Source: Bacteroidales bacterium
Lineage (GTDB): Bacteria > Bacteroidota > Bacteroidia > Bacteroidales > Bacteroidaceae
Direction of reading: 5' to 3'
Assembly: GCA_004555245.1 (NCBI GenBank)
Contig: SFIS01000074.1
Coordinates: forward strand, 1-13,374
DNA: 13,374 nucleotides
In this document: piece after piece, positions 5,595-13,334 of the stretch
Numbering within the stretch: position 1 is the stretch's first letter
How the letters are laid out: each line of letters opens with the position of its first letter
Notes under the pieces: model-generated
What the model was told of the DNA's origin: nothing
What the model saw: the letters and a program-made list of their open reading frames with translations, nothing else
Databases searched by the model: none
Program-made: the position numbers and the translations under genes

Positions 5595-8174
5595 CTATTT
5601 TATCTTCACGGGAATGGTGATGAGGTCTTCCTGACGGCTGCTGTTACCTACCATGACCTCGTAGCGGTCGCTGATGACACGCATGGTGTTGGTGGCCTCG
5701 TCCCACATCTCGAAACTCTCGCGGGGCAGCGGGATGCTGACTGTCCGGCTCTCGCCCGCTTCAAGACTGACGCGGCTGAACGCCCGAAGGGTCTTCTGCG
5801 GACCGCTCGCGTCGGCGGGACGGCGGACATAGACCTGCACCACCTCGTCGCCGGCAAGGCTGCCGGTGTTCGTCACTTCGACGGTGAGAACTCCGTCGCG
5901 GTATTTCGGCTTGCGGAAAGAGAACGTGGTGTAACTCTTGCCGTAACCGAAATGCCAGAGCGGAGTGCCGGTGAAGTAGCGGTAGGTGCGGTTCGTCATC
6001 TTGTAGTCGAGGAAATCCGGCAGGTCGTCAACCGAACGGTAGAACGTGACGGGCAGCTTGCCCGACGGGTTGTAGTCGCCGAAAAGGATATCGGCGACGG
6101 CATCGCCGCCACGCTCGCCAGGATACCATGCCTGGAGTATGGCGTCACAGTTCTCGCTCTCGTGGACAAGGGCTATGGCCGATCCGGAGCAGTTGACATA
6201 GACGACTTTCTTGCCTGACTGGCGGAGGGCGGCAATCAGCTCGCGCTGGCACGCCGGCAGCTGGATGTCGGTGCGGTCGCCGCCTTTGAAGCCGTATGCG
6301 TCAACCTTCATCTCCTCGCCTTCAAGACGCGGGGAGATGCCGCCGACAAACAGCACGACATCGGCATCGGCTGCCTGGGAGACGATGGAAGCTGTTGAGA
6401 CTTGCTCCTCTTCGTAGATGTCGAACTGCATGTGTGCCATGCCTGACATCTGGAGATAGTCAATCTGGATGTCGTATCTCTCGCCTTTTTTCACCTTCAG
6501 CGTCTTTCCGAACTTCTGCACGCCGTGAGCCTGCTTGAAGCGGTTGCTCAGCGTGTCGCCGTTGAGAATGAAACGGTAGCCTTCGTCCGCCTCGGCATAG
6601 AGGTGTATCTCTGCGTCTTTCTGTGGAGTGAAAACGGTTTCGTAGCGTGCCGTGAAGTTCTCGAGCTCCACGCCGGGAGCGAAGACGGTGTTGCCGCCGT
6701 TGCTTAGCTTGACGGGACTGGTGTAGGTGGCTGTGGCTGCAACATCACCGGTCATGGTGGTGTTGTTCCAGTATGAAGCCGCCACGCCGGGTTTTCCGTC
6801 GGGTGTCGTAAGCTCGTTGAAATGGCTGACACGCGAGACATTCTCCGTATGTCCGCTGCCGCCGATGTATTTCACGGTGCCTCTGCCCTTCAATTTCTTC
6901 TCTATGCCTTGCAGAATGGTGACGGTATGGCGTGGATAACCGCTGTAGTTGCCCCACTGCATGACGCTGTCGTTGGCGTTGGGACCTGTCACGGCCACCT
7001 TGATGCCGTCCTTCTTCAACGGCAGGATGCCGTTGTTTTCAAGCAGCACCATGCTCTCCTGCGCCATCTTGTAGGCAAGGTTGCTGTGGTTCTCCGAGCA
7101 CAGCATCTGTTCGGGTATCTGCATCCACGGCACGATTGAATCGGGGTCGAGGTCGCCAAGACGTATTCTACCTACAAGGAGACGCTTCAGCGACTTGTCG
7201 ATGTCCTCCATCCTGACCTCTCCGTTCTTCAACGCGAGAGGCAGGGTCTTATACACCGAACCGCAGTTGAGGTCGGTGCCTGCCATGACGGCCTTTCCCG
7301 CAGCCTCGCTGGCAGTCTTCGACACTTCGTGACATCCTTTAGTGTAGAAGTCGCGGATGGCTCCGCAGTCTGACACGACAATGCCGTCAAAACCCCATTC
7401 GTCGCGCAGAATCTGCTGCAGATAGCGCGTGTTGCCGCAGCAGGGCTCGCCGTCGATGCGCTGGTAGGCGCACATCACCTCTGCCACCCTACCCTCCTGG
7501 ACAAGCGACTTGAAGGCGGGGAGATAGGTCTCCCACAGGTCGCGCTCGGGAAGAAGCTGTATGTCGAACGTGTGGCGGTTCCATTCCGGACCGCTGTGTA
7601 CGGCAAAATGCTTGGCGCAGGCGAGCAGCTTCATGTATCTGCCGACTTTCGGTCCCTGAAGACCTTTCACGACAGCCAGGCCCATACGCGTTGTCAGATA
7701 GGGGTCCTCGCCGTAGGTCTCCTGCCCGCGTCCCCAGCGCGGGTCGCGGAAGATGTTGATGTTGGGCGTCCAGAACGAGAGACACTGATAGCGGTTGAGA
7801 ATGCCGTCGCGCTTCGCCTGGCGGTTCTTGATGCGTGCCTCGTCGCTCACCGCCTCGAAACATTGAAGGAGAAGGGCATCGTCCCATGATGCCGCCATGC
7901 CCACCGTGATGGGGAAGACGGTGGTGAAGCCGTTGCGGCCTACACCGTGCAACGCCTCGTTCCACCACTGGAACTTAGGTATGCCGAGACGCTCGATAGG
8001 CTCTGAGACGTCAATCATCAGCCGAGCCTTCTCTTCGATTGTGAGACGGCGGATGATGTCATCTGCCCGAGCCTCCGGGGTCTGGTGCCAGTCCTTGTAC
8101 AACTCCGGCTGCTGGGCTGTGGCAAATGCAGCCGTCAGGAGGAATACCGAGAGGGAGAAGATTCTTTTAATCAT
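5595..8174 (-). CDS. Secreted GH3 glycosidase with PA14 insert, beta-xylosidase/beta-glucosidase type
   Basis: This 859-residue exported enzyme would release sugars from the non-reducing ends of plant oligosaccharides. The signal peptide MIKRIFSLSVFLLTAAFATA has a likely cleavage after Ala20. The GH3 N-terminal barrel (about 35-345) contains WNEALHG (71-77), DPRWGRGQETYGEDPYL (144-160), AKHF (187-190) and VVSDCGA with the expected nucleophile Asp269. The GH3 C-terminal sandwich is split by a PA14 domain (about 461-588). LEGEE (617-621) holds the candidate acid/base Glu. A fibronectin-III-like domain closes the protein (about 755-850). The WNEALHG form and overall build resemble Bacteroidales xylan beta-xylosidases, but GH3 specificity cannot be fixed from motifs alone. 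An upstream in-frame ATG at 8243 precedes the promoter -7 box, so I start at 8174, where the signal peptide begins. It is a single-gene transcript unless the repeat at 5461-5510 is read through. Confidence 0.92.
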   Translation of the reverse strand: MIKRIFSLSVFLLTAAFATAQQPELYKDWHQTPEARADDIIRRLTIEEKARLMIDVSEPIERLGIPKFQWWNEALHGVGRNGFTTVFPITVGMAASWDDALLLQCFEAVSDEARIKNRQAKRDGILNRYQCLSFWTPNINIFRDPRWGRGQETYGEDPYLTTRMGLAVVKGLQGPKVGRYMKLLACAKHFAVHSGPEWNRHTFDIQLLPERDLWETYLPAFKSLVQEGRVAEVMCAYQRIDGEPCCGNTRYLQQILRDEWGFDGIVVSDCGAIRDFYTKGCHEVSKTASEAAGKAVMAGTDLNCGSVYKTLPLALKNGEVRMEDIDKSLKRLLVGRIRLGDLDPDSIVPWMQIPEQMLCSENHSNLAYKMAQESMVLLENNGILPLKKDGIKVAVTGPNANDSVMQWGNYSGYPRHTVTILQGIEKKLKGRGTVKYIGGSGHTENVSRVSHFNELTTPDGKPGVAASYWNNTTMTGDVAATATYTSPVKLSNGGNTVFAPGVELENFTARYETVFTPQKDAEIHLYAEADEGYRFILNGDTLSNRFKQAHGVQKFGKTLKVKKGERYDIQIDYLQMSGMAHMQFDIYEEEQVSTASIVSQAADADVVLFVGGISPRLEGEEMKVDAYGFKGGDRTDIQLPACQRELIAALRQSGKKVVYVNCSGSAIALVHESENCDAILQAWYPGERGGDAVADILFGDYNPSGKLPVTFYRSVDDLPDFLDYKMTNRTYRYFTGTPLWHFGYGKSYTTFSFRKPKYRDGVLTVEVTNTGSLAGDEVVQVYVRRPADASGPQKTLRAFSRVSLEAGESRTVSIPLPRESFEMWDEATNTMRVISDRYEVMVGNSSRQEDLITIPVKIK

Positions 8175-8218
8175 AAGAATAGTGTGTTGTTTGTTAGTTG
8201 GTATGATAGTATGATGTG

Positions 8219-8249
8219 CAAAGATAACTGATTTTGGCGACATAGCAAA
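8219..8249 (-). promoter_or_regulatory. Bacteroidota promoter of the GH3 gene
   Basis: TTTG (8246-8249) and TATCTTTG (8219-8226) on the minus strand are separated by exactly 19 bases, matching the consensus TTTG-N19-TAnnTTTG. Transcription should start near 8212, leaving a leader of about 40 bases before the ATG at 8174. The ATG at 8243 lies upstream of this start point and so cannot be used from this promoter. Confidence 0.85.
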
Positions 8250-8320
8250 ATTATGAGTGACTATTTTTCCCGGAACAGTCCAAATTCACGCAGAGCGGGA
8301 AGGCTCAGCATGACACACGG

Positions 8321-8340
8321 CGTCAGTTTGCCTGACGTTT
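8321..8340. repeat. Small inverted repeat upstream of the GH3 promoter
   Basis: CGTCAG (8321-8326) pairs with CTGACG (8332-8337) over a 5-base loop, about 70 bases upstream of the -33 box of the GH3 gene. It could be a regulator-binding site or part of the 3' end of the upstream transcript. Nothing else in 8250-8469 looks coding. Confidence 0.3.
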
Positions 8341-8356
8341 CCAACGTATAAAGACA

Positions 8357-8389
8357 CTGCAGCCCGCATATGTACGAGGCGGGCTGCAG
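8357..8389 (-). terminator. Probable terminator of the padR-pspC transcript
   Basis: An 11-bp perfect stem, CTGCAGCCCGC (8357-8367) with GCGGGCTGCAG (8379-8389), has an 11-base loop. It lies about 80 bases downstream of the PspC-protein stop. The minus strand then reads TGTCTTTAT, a modest U-tract. It is the strongest hairpin in this intergenic region. Confidence 0.6.
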
Positions 8390-8469
8390 CGGAGAGGGTG
8401 GAATGTGCGGGAAGTGCGGGAAAGCCCGTCACACAGTTTGAACGGAGTGTGCAGAAAAGAGGCGTGACA

Positions 8470-10158
8470 TCACAACTTGCGCAGCTGTATATGGCGGATG
8501 TTGCAACGGTCAACGTATGCGTCGTCCATCTCTATCGTCAGGGTGACGGTGCCGCCCTTGTAGTCGAACGGTTCCGAGACGACATAAGTCCATGACGTGT
8601 CATGCTGGCGGAAGTGTTCCCATTCTGTACTGTCGGGATTGAGGAAGACGGGAAGGTCACGGGCGTCAGCCCATGTCATCGACGAGAGCGGACGGGCATT
8701 GTCGGCGGGTGTCAGCACGGTGAGTGTTTTGCCGTCCGCATCGCTTACCTTCATCTCCACGCCACGGCCTTCAACCTCGCAAAGCGATTCGAGGACATAC
8801 TTGCCTTCGTCAATGCTCTCCTGTCGGGCAAGGAGTATGGTGGCGGGCTTTGTCACTGTATCGCGGCGTATCTGGAGCGAACGCTTCGGCATACCGGCAA
8901 AGCCGGTGCGGTTGGATGTAATGTGGGGATAGATGTTCCTCAGTTTCTTCAATTCCCATCCCAGCATGTCGAGGTCCGACCATGAACGTTGGCTCGCAAG
9001 CGTGATGCCGTTACGCGTACACTCTATGGCATGGCGGGTCTTGAAGAACTTGCTGAGTGACACTCCCGTGACGCTCAACATTGACACCGAGACTGCAAGG
9101 GTGATAATCCATACCACGACAAGTGTGATGATTGTCGTGGACGACAGCTTGCCGAATGTGCCGCGGACGGCACGGATGATGGCATAGATAGGAAGAAGTA
9201 TGACGACAAGCGCGGCGGACAGCCCTATCCAAAGCGTACTGCCGGAATGGCTGATGATGTCGTGAAGGAAGACGGCGTCGGTGTTGAGGAACATCACTGA
9301 CGAATAGCCAAGACCGCTCAATGCGAGTACCACCAAAGCCACCACGACAGCGAAGAGGGCGGCGAAGAGGGGCATGATCATCAAGAAGAGGATGAGAAAG
9401 AAGAACACTTTCAGACAGCCGCCACCTATTGAAGAGCTGCCGGAGCCGCCCGACGGGCGGTTGCTCTCTACATCCTGCACAATCTGCTCTGTCAGATTCT
9501 CGGGCGTCACCTGCTTACCCTTCATGCGCAGACGGTCCTCGGAGGTCTTCACCTCAGGCACGATGAGCCACAGAATGAGATAGATGACGGGGAAGGCCCC
9601 ATTCATGAAATGCGGGATGAACCACATCGTGTAGCTTCCGAAGAATAGGGTGAGGAAGATGAAAGCCAACCGCCAGAGCGTCACGTCGCCGAAGCCGAAG
9701 TACTCGCTCAAGCCGGAACAGACACCTCCGAACACCTTGTTCTGAGTGTCGCGGTAGAGACGGCGCGTGCGGATATGATGTCTGATTCTGTCCCATAAGC
9801 CGAAGCCTGCCTCGCCGTCAGCCGTTTCGTCGGTGCCGGAAGTGTCAGTGGCGGCGCTGCCGCTCTTGCCGGCACCCTCAGAGAAGGTCGAGCTGTCGTC
9901 GTCGATGTCAACCGGCTTGCCTATCTTGTCGATTATCTCCTTCACGGTAGCAATGTCAACAGCCTCCATGCCGTTCTCCTTCTTCTCCCACAGAAGCTCG
10001 GCAACACGGTGCTCTATATCATCTGCCACCTCATTGCAGTCGTCCTGGTTGCTGAAATAGTTCTTCATGCCCTCAAGATAGTTGTTCAAGAGAACGTATG
10101 CGTCTTCGTCTATCGAATATACCGTACCGAATATATTGATTGTGATATTCTTTTTCAT
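8470..10158 (-). CDS. PspC-domain inner-membrane stress protein
   Basis: This is a 562-residue membrane protein. An N-terminal soluble region (1-85, starting MKKNITINIFGTVYSID) resembles the helical cap found in Bacteroidota PspC proteins. An acidic Gly/Ser linker follows (about 86-118). The PspC domain (about 133-203) contains YRDTQNKVFGGVCSGLSEYFG and ends ILWLIVPE. Further membrane segments lie at about 249-285, 303-330 and 341-366, and a C-terminal domain of about 190 residues (370-562) is probably periplasmic. PspC proteins take part in envelope-stress responses in proteobacteria; in Bacteroidota the function is mostly unproved. It follows padR by 71 bases with no promoter or terminator that I can see between them, so the two are probably co-transcribed and repressed by PadR. 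Confidence 0.88.
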   Translation of the reverse strand: MKKNITINIFGTVYSIDEDAYVLLNNYLEGMKNYFSNQDDCNEVADDIEHRVAELLWEKKENGMEAVDIATVKEIIDKIGKPVDIDDDSSTFSEGAGKSGSAATDTSGTDETADGEAGFGLWDRIRHHIRTRRLYRDTQNKVFGGVCSGLSEYFGFGDVTLWRLAFIFLTLFFGSYTMWFIPHFMNGAFPVIYLILWLIVPEVKTSEDRLRMKGKQVTPENLTEQIVQDVESNRPSGGSGSSSIGGGCLKVFFFLILFLMIMPLFAALFAVVVALVVLALSGLGYSSVMFLNTDAVFLHDIISHSGSTLWIGLSAALVVILLPIYAIIRAVRGTFGKLSSTTIITLVVVWIITLAVSVSMLSVTGVSLSKFFKTRHAIECTRNGITLASQRSWSDLDMLGWELKKLRNIYPHITSNRTGFAGMPKRSLQIRRDTVTKPATILLARQESIDEGKYVLESLCEVEGRGVEMKVSDADGKTLTVLTPADNARPLSSMTWADARDLPVFLNPDSTEWEHFRQHDTSWTYVVSEPFDYKGGTVTLTIEMDDAYVDRCNIRHIQLRKL

Positions 10159-10229
10159 GATGTTTAAAGATTAAAATGAAAGATTCAAGAAATAAACATA
10201 CGGGCGCTGCCCAGTGCAGAAACGGAGGC

Positions 10230-10622
10230 TCACGGTAGTGTGTCGCCGTCTTTCAGGACGTTTGCGACACCAATATCCTGCCCTGGCACACACACGGCAT
10301 TCTGCAAAATGCTCACCGTAGTGGCGAGACCGTTCCAGCTTTCATCCAGCTGTTGCAGCGCATCCTCGCCTTCGTCGGTGAGTGCGTAATACTTGCGTGG
10401 CGGACCCTGCGTGCTTTCCTTCCACTCATATCTCAGCAGGTTGTCTTTCTTCAGTCTGTTGAGCAGAGGATAGAGCGTGCCCTCGACAACAATCATTTCA
10501 GCCTCTTTCAAACCGCAAATGATGTCGTTGGCATAGAGAGGCTGATGACGTATCAGAAGCAGGATGCAATACTCGAGCATCCCCTTACGCATCTGCGATT
10601 TCGTGTTTTCTACATTTGCCAT
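10230..10622 (-). CDS. PadR family transcriptional regulator
   Basis: This 130-residue winged-helix regulator shows the short PadR form. MRKGMLEYCILLLI (11-24) makes the first helix. VVEGTLYPLLNRLKKDNLL (45-63) is the recognition helix region. YEWKESTQGPPRKYYALTDEGE (65-86) is the wing and its lead-out. A C-terminal dimerisation helix follows (about 88-108). Residues 109-130 form a polar tail with no obvious domain. PadR genes next to PspC-domain genes are a recurring Bacteroidota arrangement; here padR comes first, which fits autoregulation. The ligand or signal is unknown. The ATG start has a promoter-like site about 25 bases upstream. Confidence 0.9.
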   Translation of the reverse strand: MANVENTKSQMRKGMLEYCILLLIRHQPLYANDIICGLKEAEMIVVEGTLYPLLNRLKKDNLLRYEWKESTQGPPRKYYALTDEGEDALQQLDESWNGLATTVSILQNAVCVPGQDIGVANVLKDGDTLP

Positions 10623-10642
10623 ATCTGTCTGGTTTGATTTAC

Positions 10643-10655
10643 ATTTGCAAATATA
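10643..10655 (-). promoter_or_regulatory. padR promoter with overlapping palindromic operator candidate
   Basis: TATATTTG (10648-10655, minus strand) matches the -7 consensus. A perfect 10-bp palindrome, ATTTGCAAAT (10643-10652), overlaps it, which suits a dimeric repressor. The -33 region reads AATG rather than TTTG. TTTGCA often follows -7 boxes in this phylum, so part of the symmetry may be chance. Confidence 0.5.
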
Positions 10656-10757
10656 GGCATTATTTGGTACATTGCATTACATAGTAGTAACAACTTAACA
10701 CAATTTTCATGAAAAGTACATATATTTCACAGTTCTTTACACACCGACAAGTATTAT

Positions 10758-10781
10758 AAAAAAAGCGGCAACGCCGCCGCC
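10758..10781 (-). terminator. Intrinsic terminator downstream of the 44-residue gene
   Basis: On the minus strand a GCGGC-GTT-GCCGC stem (10765-10777) is followed by TTTTTTTATAATAC. It would end a transcript arriving from the small gene at 10971-11105 and keep it from running into padR. Its GGCAACGC core resembles the two terminators at 11205-11238 and 11821-11853. Confidence 0.65.
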
Positions 10782-10895
10782 AACTTTTTCAAGAGGGTAT
10801 GCAAGAACTGAGAACAGTAAAGCCAATCTGTGTCAACACCTCTTACACTCAGACCAGAACATAAACATGTGGCTACTCCACAATCAAGAAGATGA

Positions 10896-10914
10896 GACCT
10901 CCAAACAATTCGGG
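10896..10914. repeat. Fragment of the promoter-block repeat
   Basis: ACCTCCAAACAATTCG recurs here, as in the -33 part of the block at 11742-11853 (11780-11795) and with changes at 11162-11177. The matching -7 box is absent, so this copy looks dead. Between 10782 and 10970 I see no convincing gene. Confidence 0.5.
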
Positions 10915-10970
10915 AGTGCTATATATGGTGCAGATTCGTTAATTCTGCATAATGAAAGCTCGTTCATAAT

Positions 10971-11105
10971 TTAGGCTTTTCCATAAAGTGCATATATATC
11001 CGTATCCACATTAGCCTTGAATCGCTCTTCCATTTCTTTCTTATGTTCAAGAAGTTGTTTGCACTTCTCTATCCATTCTTCTTTTGATAAATTCTTCATA
11101 GTCAT
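10971..11105 (-). CDS. Small hypothetical protein, 44 residues
   Basis: The frame starts MTMKNLSKEEW and ends DIYALYGKA, with stop TAA. It is highly charged: residues 8-32 are rich in Lys and Glu and predicted helical, and there is no signal peptide or membrane segment. I do not recognise a family. Support for a real gene comes from its surroundings: a full promoter 34 bases upstream of the ATG (11139-11170) and a terminator downstream (10758-10781). Initiation may be at the first ATG or at the second, two codons on. It follows the toxin-antitoxin pair but has its own promoter, which is a near copy of theirs. A regulator or third component of the pair is possible but unproved. Confidence 0.6.
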   Translation of the reverse strand: MTMKNLSKEEWIEKCKQLLEHKKEMEERFKANVDTDIYALYGKA

Positions 11106-11123
11106 AACTCAAATTTATAAACT

Positions 11124-11238
11124 ACTAATTTCACGCCGCAAAGATACGAATAAAAAATGAAACCTCCAAACATTTCGGGGGATTACCAGTCGGTCTGATA
11201 CCGGAAAAAGGTGGCAACGCGAAGCGTCTCCACCCTTA
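11124..11238 (-). repeat. Terminator-promoter repeat block, copy 1
   Basis: This block closely matches 11742-11853. In the direction of transcription it holds a terminator (11205-11238: GGTGG/CCACC with an inner ACGC/GCGT, then a T-run) that begins inside the toxin stop codon. A promoter follows: TTTG (11167-11170), 20 bases, then TATCTTTG (11139-11146). It therefore ends the toxin transcript and starts that of the 44-residue gene. Confidence 0.7.
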
Positions 11239-11514
11239 AAACAAATCGGAATGACTTCCTGTTCTGATTAACGAAAGGAAGTTTACACAATCTTCATCTT
11301 CCTTACTATAAATGAGAAGCCAGTCTGGCTGGATATGACATTCTCTTGTCCCTGACAACTCACCCGTTAACGCATGGTCTCTACAAGAGATGGGAAGTTC
11401 TTCATCATTTGCCAATTTGAGGATTACTTCATTCAGTTTGTCCTCCGGCAGATGGCGTTTTCTTGCCAGCCTTAAATCTTTCTTATACTGCCCTGTGACA
11501 ATAATTGTTCTCAT
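11236..11514 (-). CDS. YafQ-type toxin, mRNA interferase (RelE superfamily)
   Basis: This 92-residue toxin would cleave mRNA on the ribosome when free of its antitoxin. It aligns along its whole length with YafQ: GQYKKDLRLARKR (8-20), DHALTG (46-51), CHIQPDWLLIY (59-69) and RTGSHSDLF (84-92). His47, His60, Asp64, His88 and Phe92 correspond to the catalytic residues of the Escherichia coli enzyme, so the protein looks active. Its ATG overlaps the antitoxin stop codon as ATGA, the usual coupling for these pairs. The stop codon lies at the start of a terminator stem. Confidence 0.92.
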   Translation of the reverse strand: MRTIIVTGQYKKDLRLARKRHLPEDKLNEVILKLANDEELPISCRDHALTGELSGTRECHIQPDWLLIYSKEDEDCVNFLSLIRTGSHSDLF

Positions 11515-11720
11515 TCTGAAACAGCTTTAAGATAATCCTCAAATGTCTTGCATACTGTAACATTACGTTTTTCCTTGGCATCCTTTATAGCTTTCAATGT
11601 TTTCTTTCTTGTATCAGACTGATATGCCTCAACCTTAAAGACACCAAGAGAGAGCAAAAAATCTATTGTCTTTTTTGCTAATTTATTCTTTTCATTGTAT
11701 GTTAATGATATAGTAGCCAT
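11511..11720 (-). CDS. Antitoxin partner of the YafQ-type toxin
   Basis: This 69-residue protein is encoded directly before the toxin with a 4-base overlap. It starts MATISLTYNEKN, consistent with a beta strand then helix, and is Lys-rich in the middle (residues 37-52). It ends KTFEDYLKAVSE, a typical short acidic C-terminus for toxin binding. It does not clearly match the DinJ/RelB sequence I know, so the call rests on size, order, overlap and partner. It probably binds its own promoter, alone or with the toxin. Confidence 0.8.
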   Translation of the reverse strand: MATISLTYNEKNKLAKKTIDFLLSLGVFKVEAYQSDTRKKTLKAIKDAKEKRNVTVCKTFEDYLKAVSE

Positions 11721-11741
11721 AAACTATTAATATTTTAAAGA

Positions 11742-11853
11742 ACTAATTTCACGCCGCAAAGATACGAATAAAAAACGAAACCTCCAAACAATTCGTGGGA
11801 TTAACAATCAGGGTGAAAAAGAAAAAGGTGGCAACGCGGAGCGTCACCACCTT
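11742..11853 (-). repeat. Terminator-promoter repeat block, copy 2
   Basis: This block matches copy 1 at 11124-11238 along most of its length. The terminator stem AAGGTGG/CCACCTT (11825-11831 with 11847-11853), with inner ACGC/GCGT and a following TTTTTC, ends the SusE-like gene transcript. The promoter TTTG (11785-11788), 20 bases, TATCTTTG (11757-11764) drives the antitoxin-toxin pair from a start near 11750. Confidence 0.75.
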
Positions 11854-11915
11854 CGGTAGATAGAATTATGCTATTGATGAAGAGGTATCATCAAGAAGCC
11901 TGAAGAATCAGGGTA

Positions 11916-13334
11916 TTACTGCTTAGTGAATACAACTCTGTTCTTGCCTTCGCAAGCGAGATAGAGCTGAACCTTGTATGTACCATCTCCTGAAGGTGTA
12001 TCAAGGTCCTTGCCATTATTCTGCGAGAGGTTGTCGTAAGCAGCCGGGTTGCCGTCAGCGCCACCCCAAGAGATAGTCCAGGCGTCGTTCATGGCGAACT
12101 TGAAGCCGTTCTTGAGTTCAGTGGTTATCTCCCAGCAGCCCTCAGCCTGGTTGTATGTCATGTGCTGAGCGGCGTCGTTGACAGTCCAGCCGTTGTGGTT
12201 GCCTACACATGTGATGGACTTAACCTCAGTCATCTGTGCAGTGTTGGTAGCGAGGTCAACCTTCATCTCATAGAATCCGTTGAGGCTTGGGAAGTTACTA
12301 CTGCCCTGGTCTGTTATTGTGAAGCTGTTACCGCCAAGGTTGTCAACCATCTCCCAGTCGCCATCCCAGTTATCTGCATTTGGCTTGAACTTATATTCGC
12401 CGTCCATCCAGCAGTAGCCTGTGTAGAGGCCGGCACCATTGTTAGACAACGGGTTGACACCGCTCCAGCTCGTGTTGTTGCCAATCTCGTAGATGAAGTC
12501 AGCGAAGCTTATCTTCTCGATGAGATATGTGCCGTCCATCACGTTGAGAGTGATCTTCATGTACTTAGCGTCACCGTTGACAGAAATCATGAACGAGCCA
12601 TCGTCAGAGAGCTCTGTACGACGTGTGAAGTAACCTTTCTCACCGATGAGGTTCTTTCCGTTACCCTCACGTGCGCCGAATACATTAGACCAATCGCCAG
12701 TCTCAACAGTCTTGTCGTCAGCGAAAGCGAACCATGTGTCGCCGTCAGCCACAGGAACAGTGATAGTGAAGATCGGGTCGTCGTAAACACTCTTGCTGTC
12801 GTCGTGCTTGAACGGGAGCGTTGTACATGTAGGACTCCATTCAGAAGGAGCACCGATGAGATACAAGTGAGGATAAATCTCCGGAGCGTCGAGCACAGCC
12901 TTCACAAGGAACTCGCCAGATGTGGCAGTCTTGATTGCTGTTGTGCCGTTAGAGATCCACTGCTCTACAGTAGATGTGATTTCACGCGGTGTAGGAGCCT
13001 TGCCGTATGTTGACTCGATGTAAGTCTTCAGAGTCTCAGCCGGAATAGTCCCGTCAGCACCGATTTCCATAGAAGTAGTGCCGAGGTTGAGTTTATAAAT
13101 CAGAGTGCTGTATTCTGCAGAAGAAGCAGTAGGAGCAGTGATGTTACAAACCTGAACATACTCTGGGAGCTCTGTTGCGAAGTCAATCTGTGCGACCTCG
13201 CTGACACTACCGTCACCGAAAGTTACAGTCTCAGGCTGCGGATTTTGCTGTGGAGCTGCCCAATCGGTATAATCGTCTGTGCAGGCTACCATAGTGGTAG
13301 CGAGCAACAGAGCGGAAAATATTTTCTTAAACAT
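11916..13334 (-). CDS. SusE/SusF-like outer-membrane glycan-binding lipoprotein
   Basis: This is a 472-residue surface lipoprotein. The signal peptide ends in a lipobox, TMVAC, with the lipidated Cys18; the following TDDYTDW is acidic, as in Bacteroidota surface-exposed lipoproteins. A SusE-type N-terminal domain (about 30-150) is followed by three beta-sandwich carbohydrate-binding modules, starting near HLYLIGAPSEW (156-166), FIYEIGNNTSW (280-290) and SITCVGNHNGW (373-383). In SusE/SusF, aromatic residues in such modules hold starch or other glycans. It is probably the last gene of a susCD-type locus that continues beyond the right edge, since no promoter is visible in the 40 bases upstream and a terminator follows downstream. 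The glycan cannot be told from the sequence. Confidence 0.85.
   Translation of the reverse strand: MFKKIFSALLLATTMVACTDDYTDWAAPQQNPQPETVTFGDGSVSEVAQIDFATELPEYVQVCNITAPTASSAEYSTLIYKLNLGTTSMEIGADGTIPAETLKTYIESTYGKAPTPREITSTVEQWISNGTTAIKTATSGEFLVKAVLDAPEIYPHLYLIGAPSEWSPTCTTLPFKHDDSKSVYDDPIFTITVPVADGDTWFAFADDKTVETGDWSNVFGAREGNGKNLIGEKGYFTRRTELSDDGSFMISVNGDAKYMKITLNVMDGTYLIEKISFADFIYEIGNNTSWSGVNPLSNNGAGLYTGYCWMDGEYKFKPNADNWDGDWEMVDNLGGNSFTITDQGSSNFPSLNGFYEMKVDLATNTAQMTEVKSITCVGNHNGWTVNDAAQHMTYNQAEGCWEITTELKNGFKFAMNDAWTISWGGADGNPAAYDNLSQNNGKDLDTPSGDGTYKVQLYLACEGKNRVVFTKQ

Noticed and set aside
8244..8469. Possible gene or RNA between the PspC and GH3 genes
   Set aside because: Only hairpins and the GH3 promoter are visible. 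The frames there are short and run into the antisense of the PspC gene.
10884..10967. 27-codon frame one codon after the stop of the 44-residue gene
   Set aside because: Most of its second half is the repeat fragment shared with the promoter blocks, and it has no features of a protein. It is more likely 3' untranslated sequence.
12162..13013. Plus-strand open frame of 283 codons
   Set aside because: It is antisense to the SusE-like lipoprotein, with no recognisable domain and no promoter. It is a mirror of the real gene.
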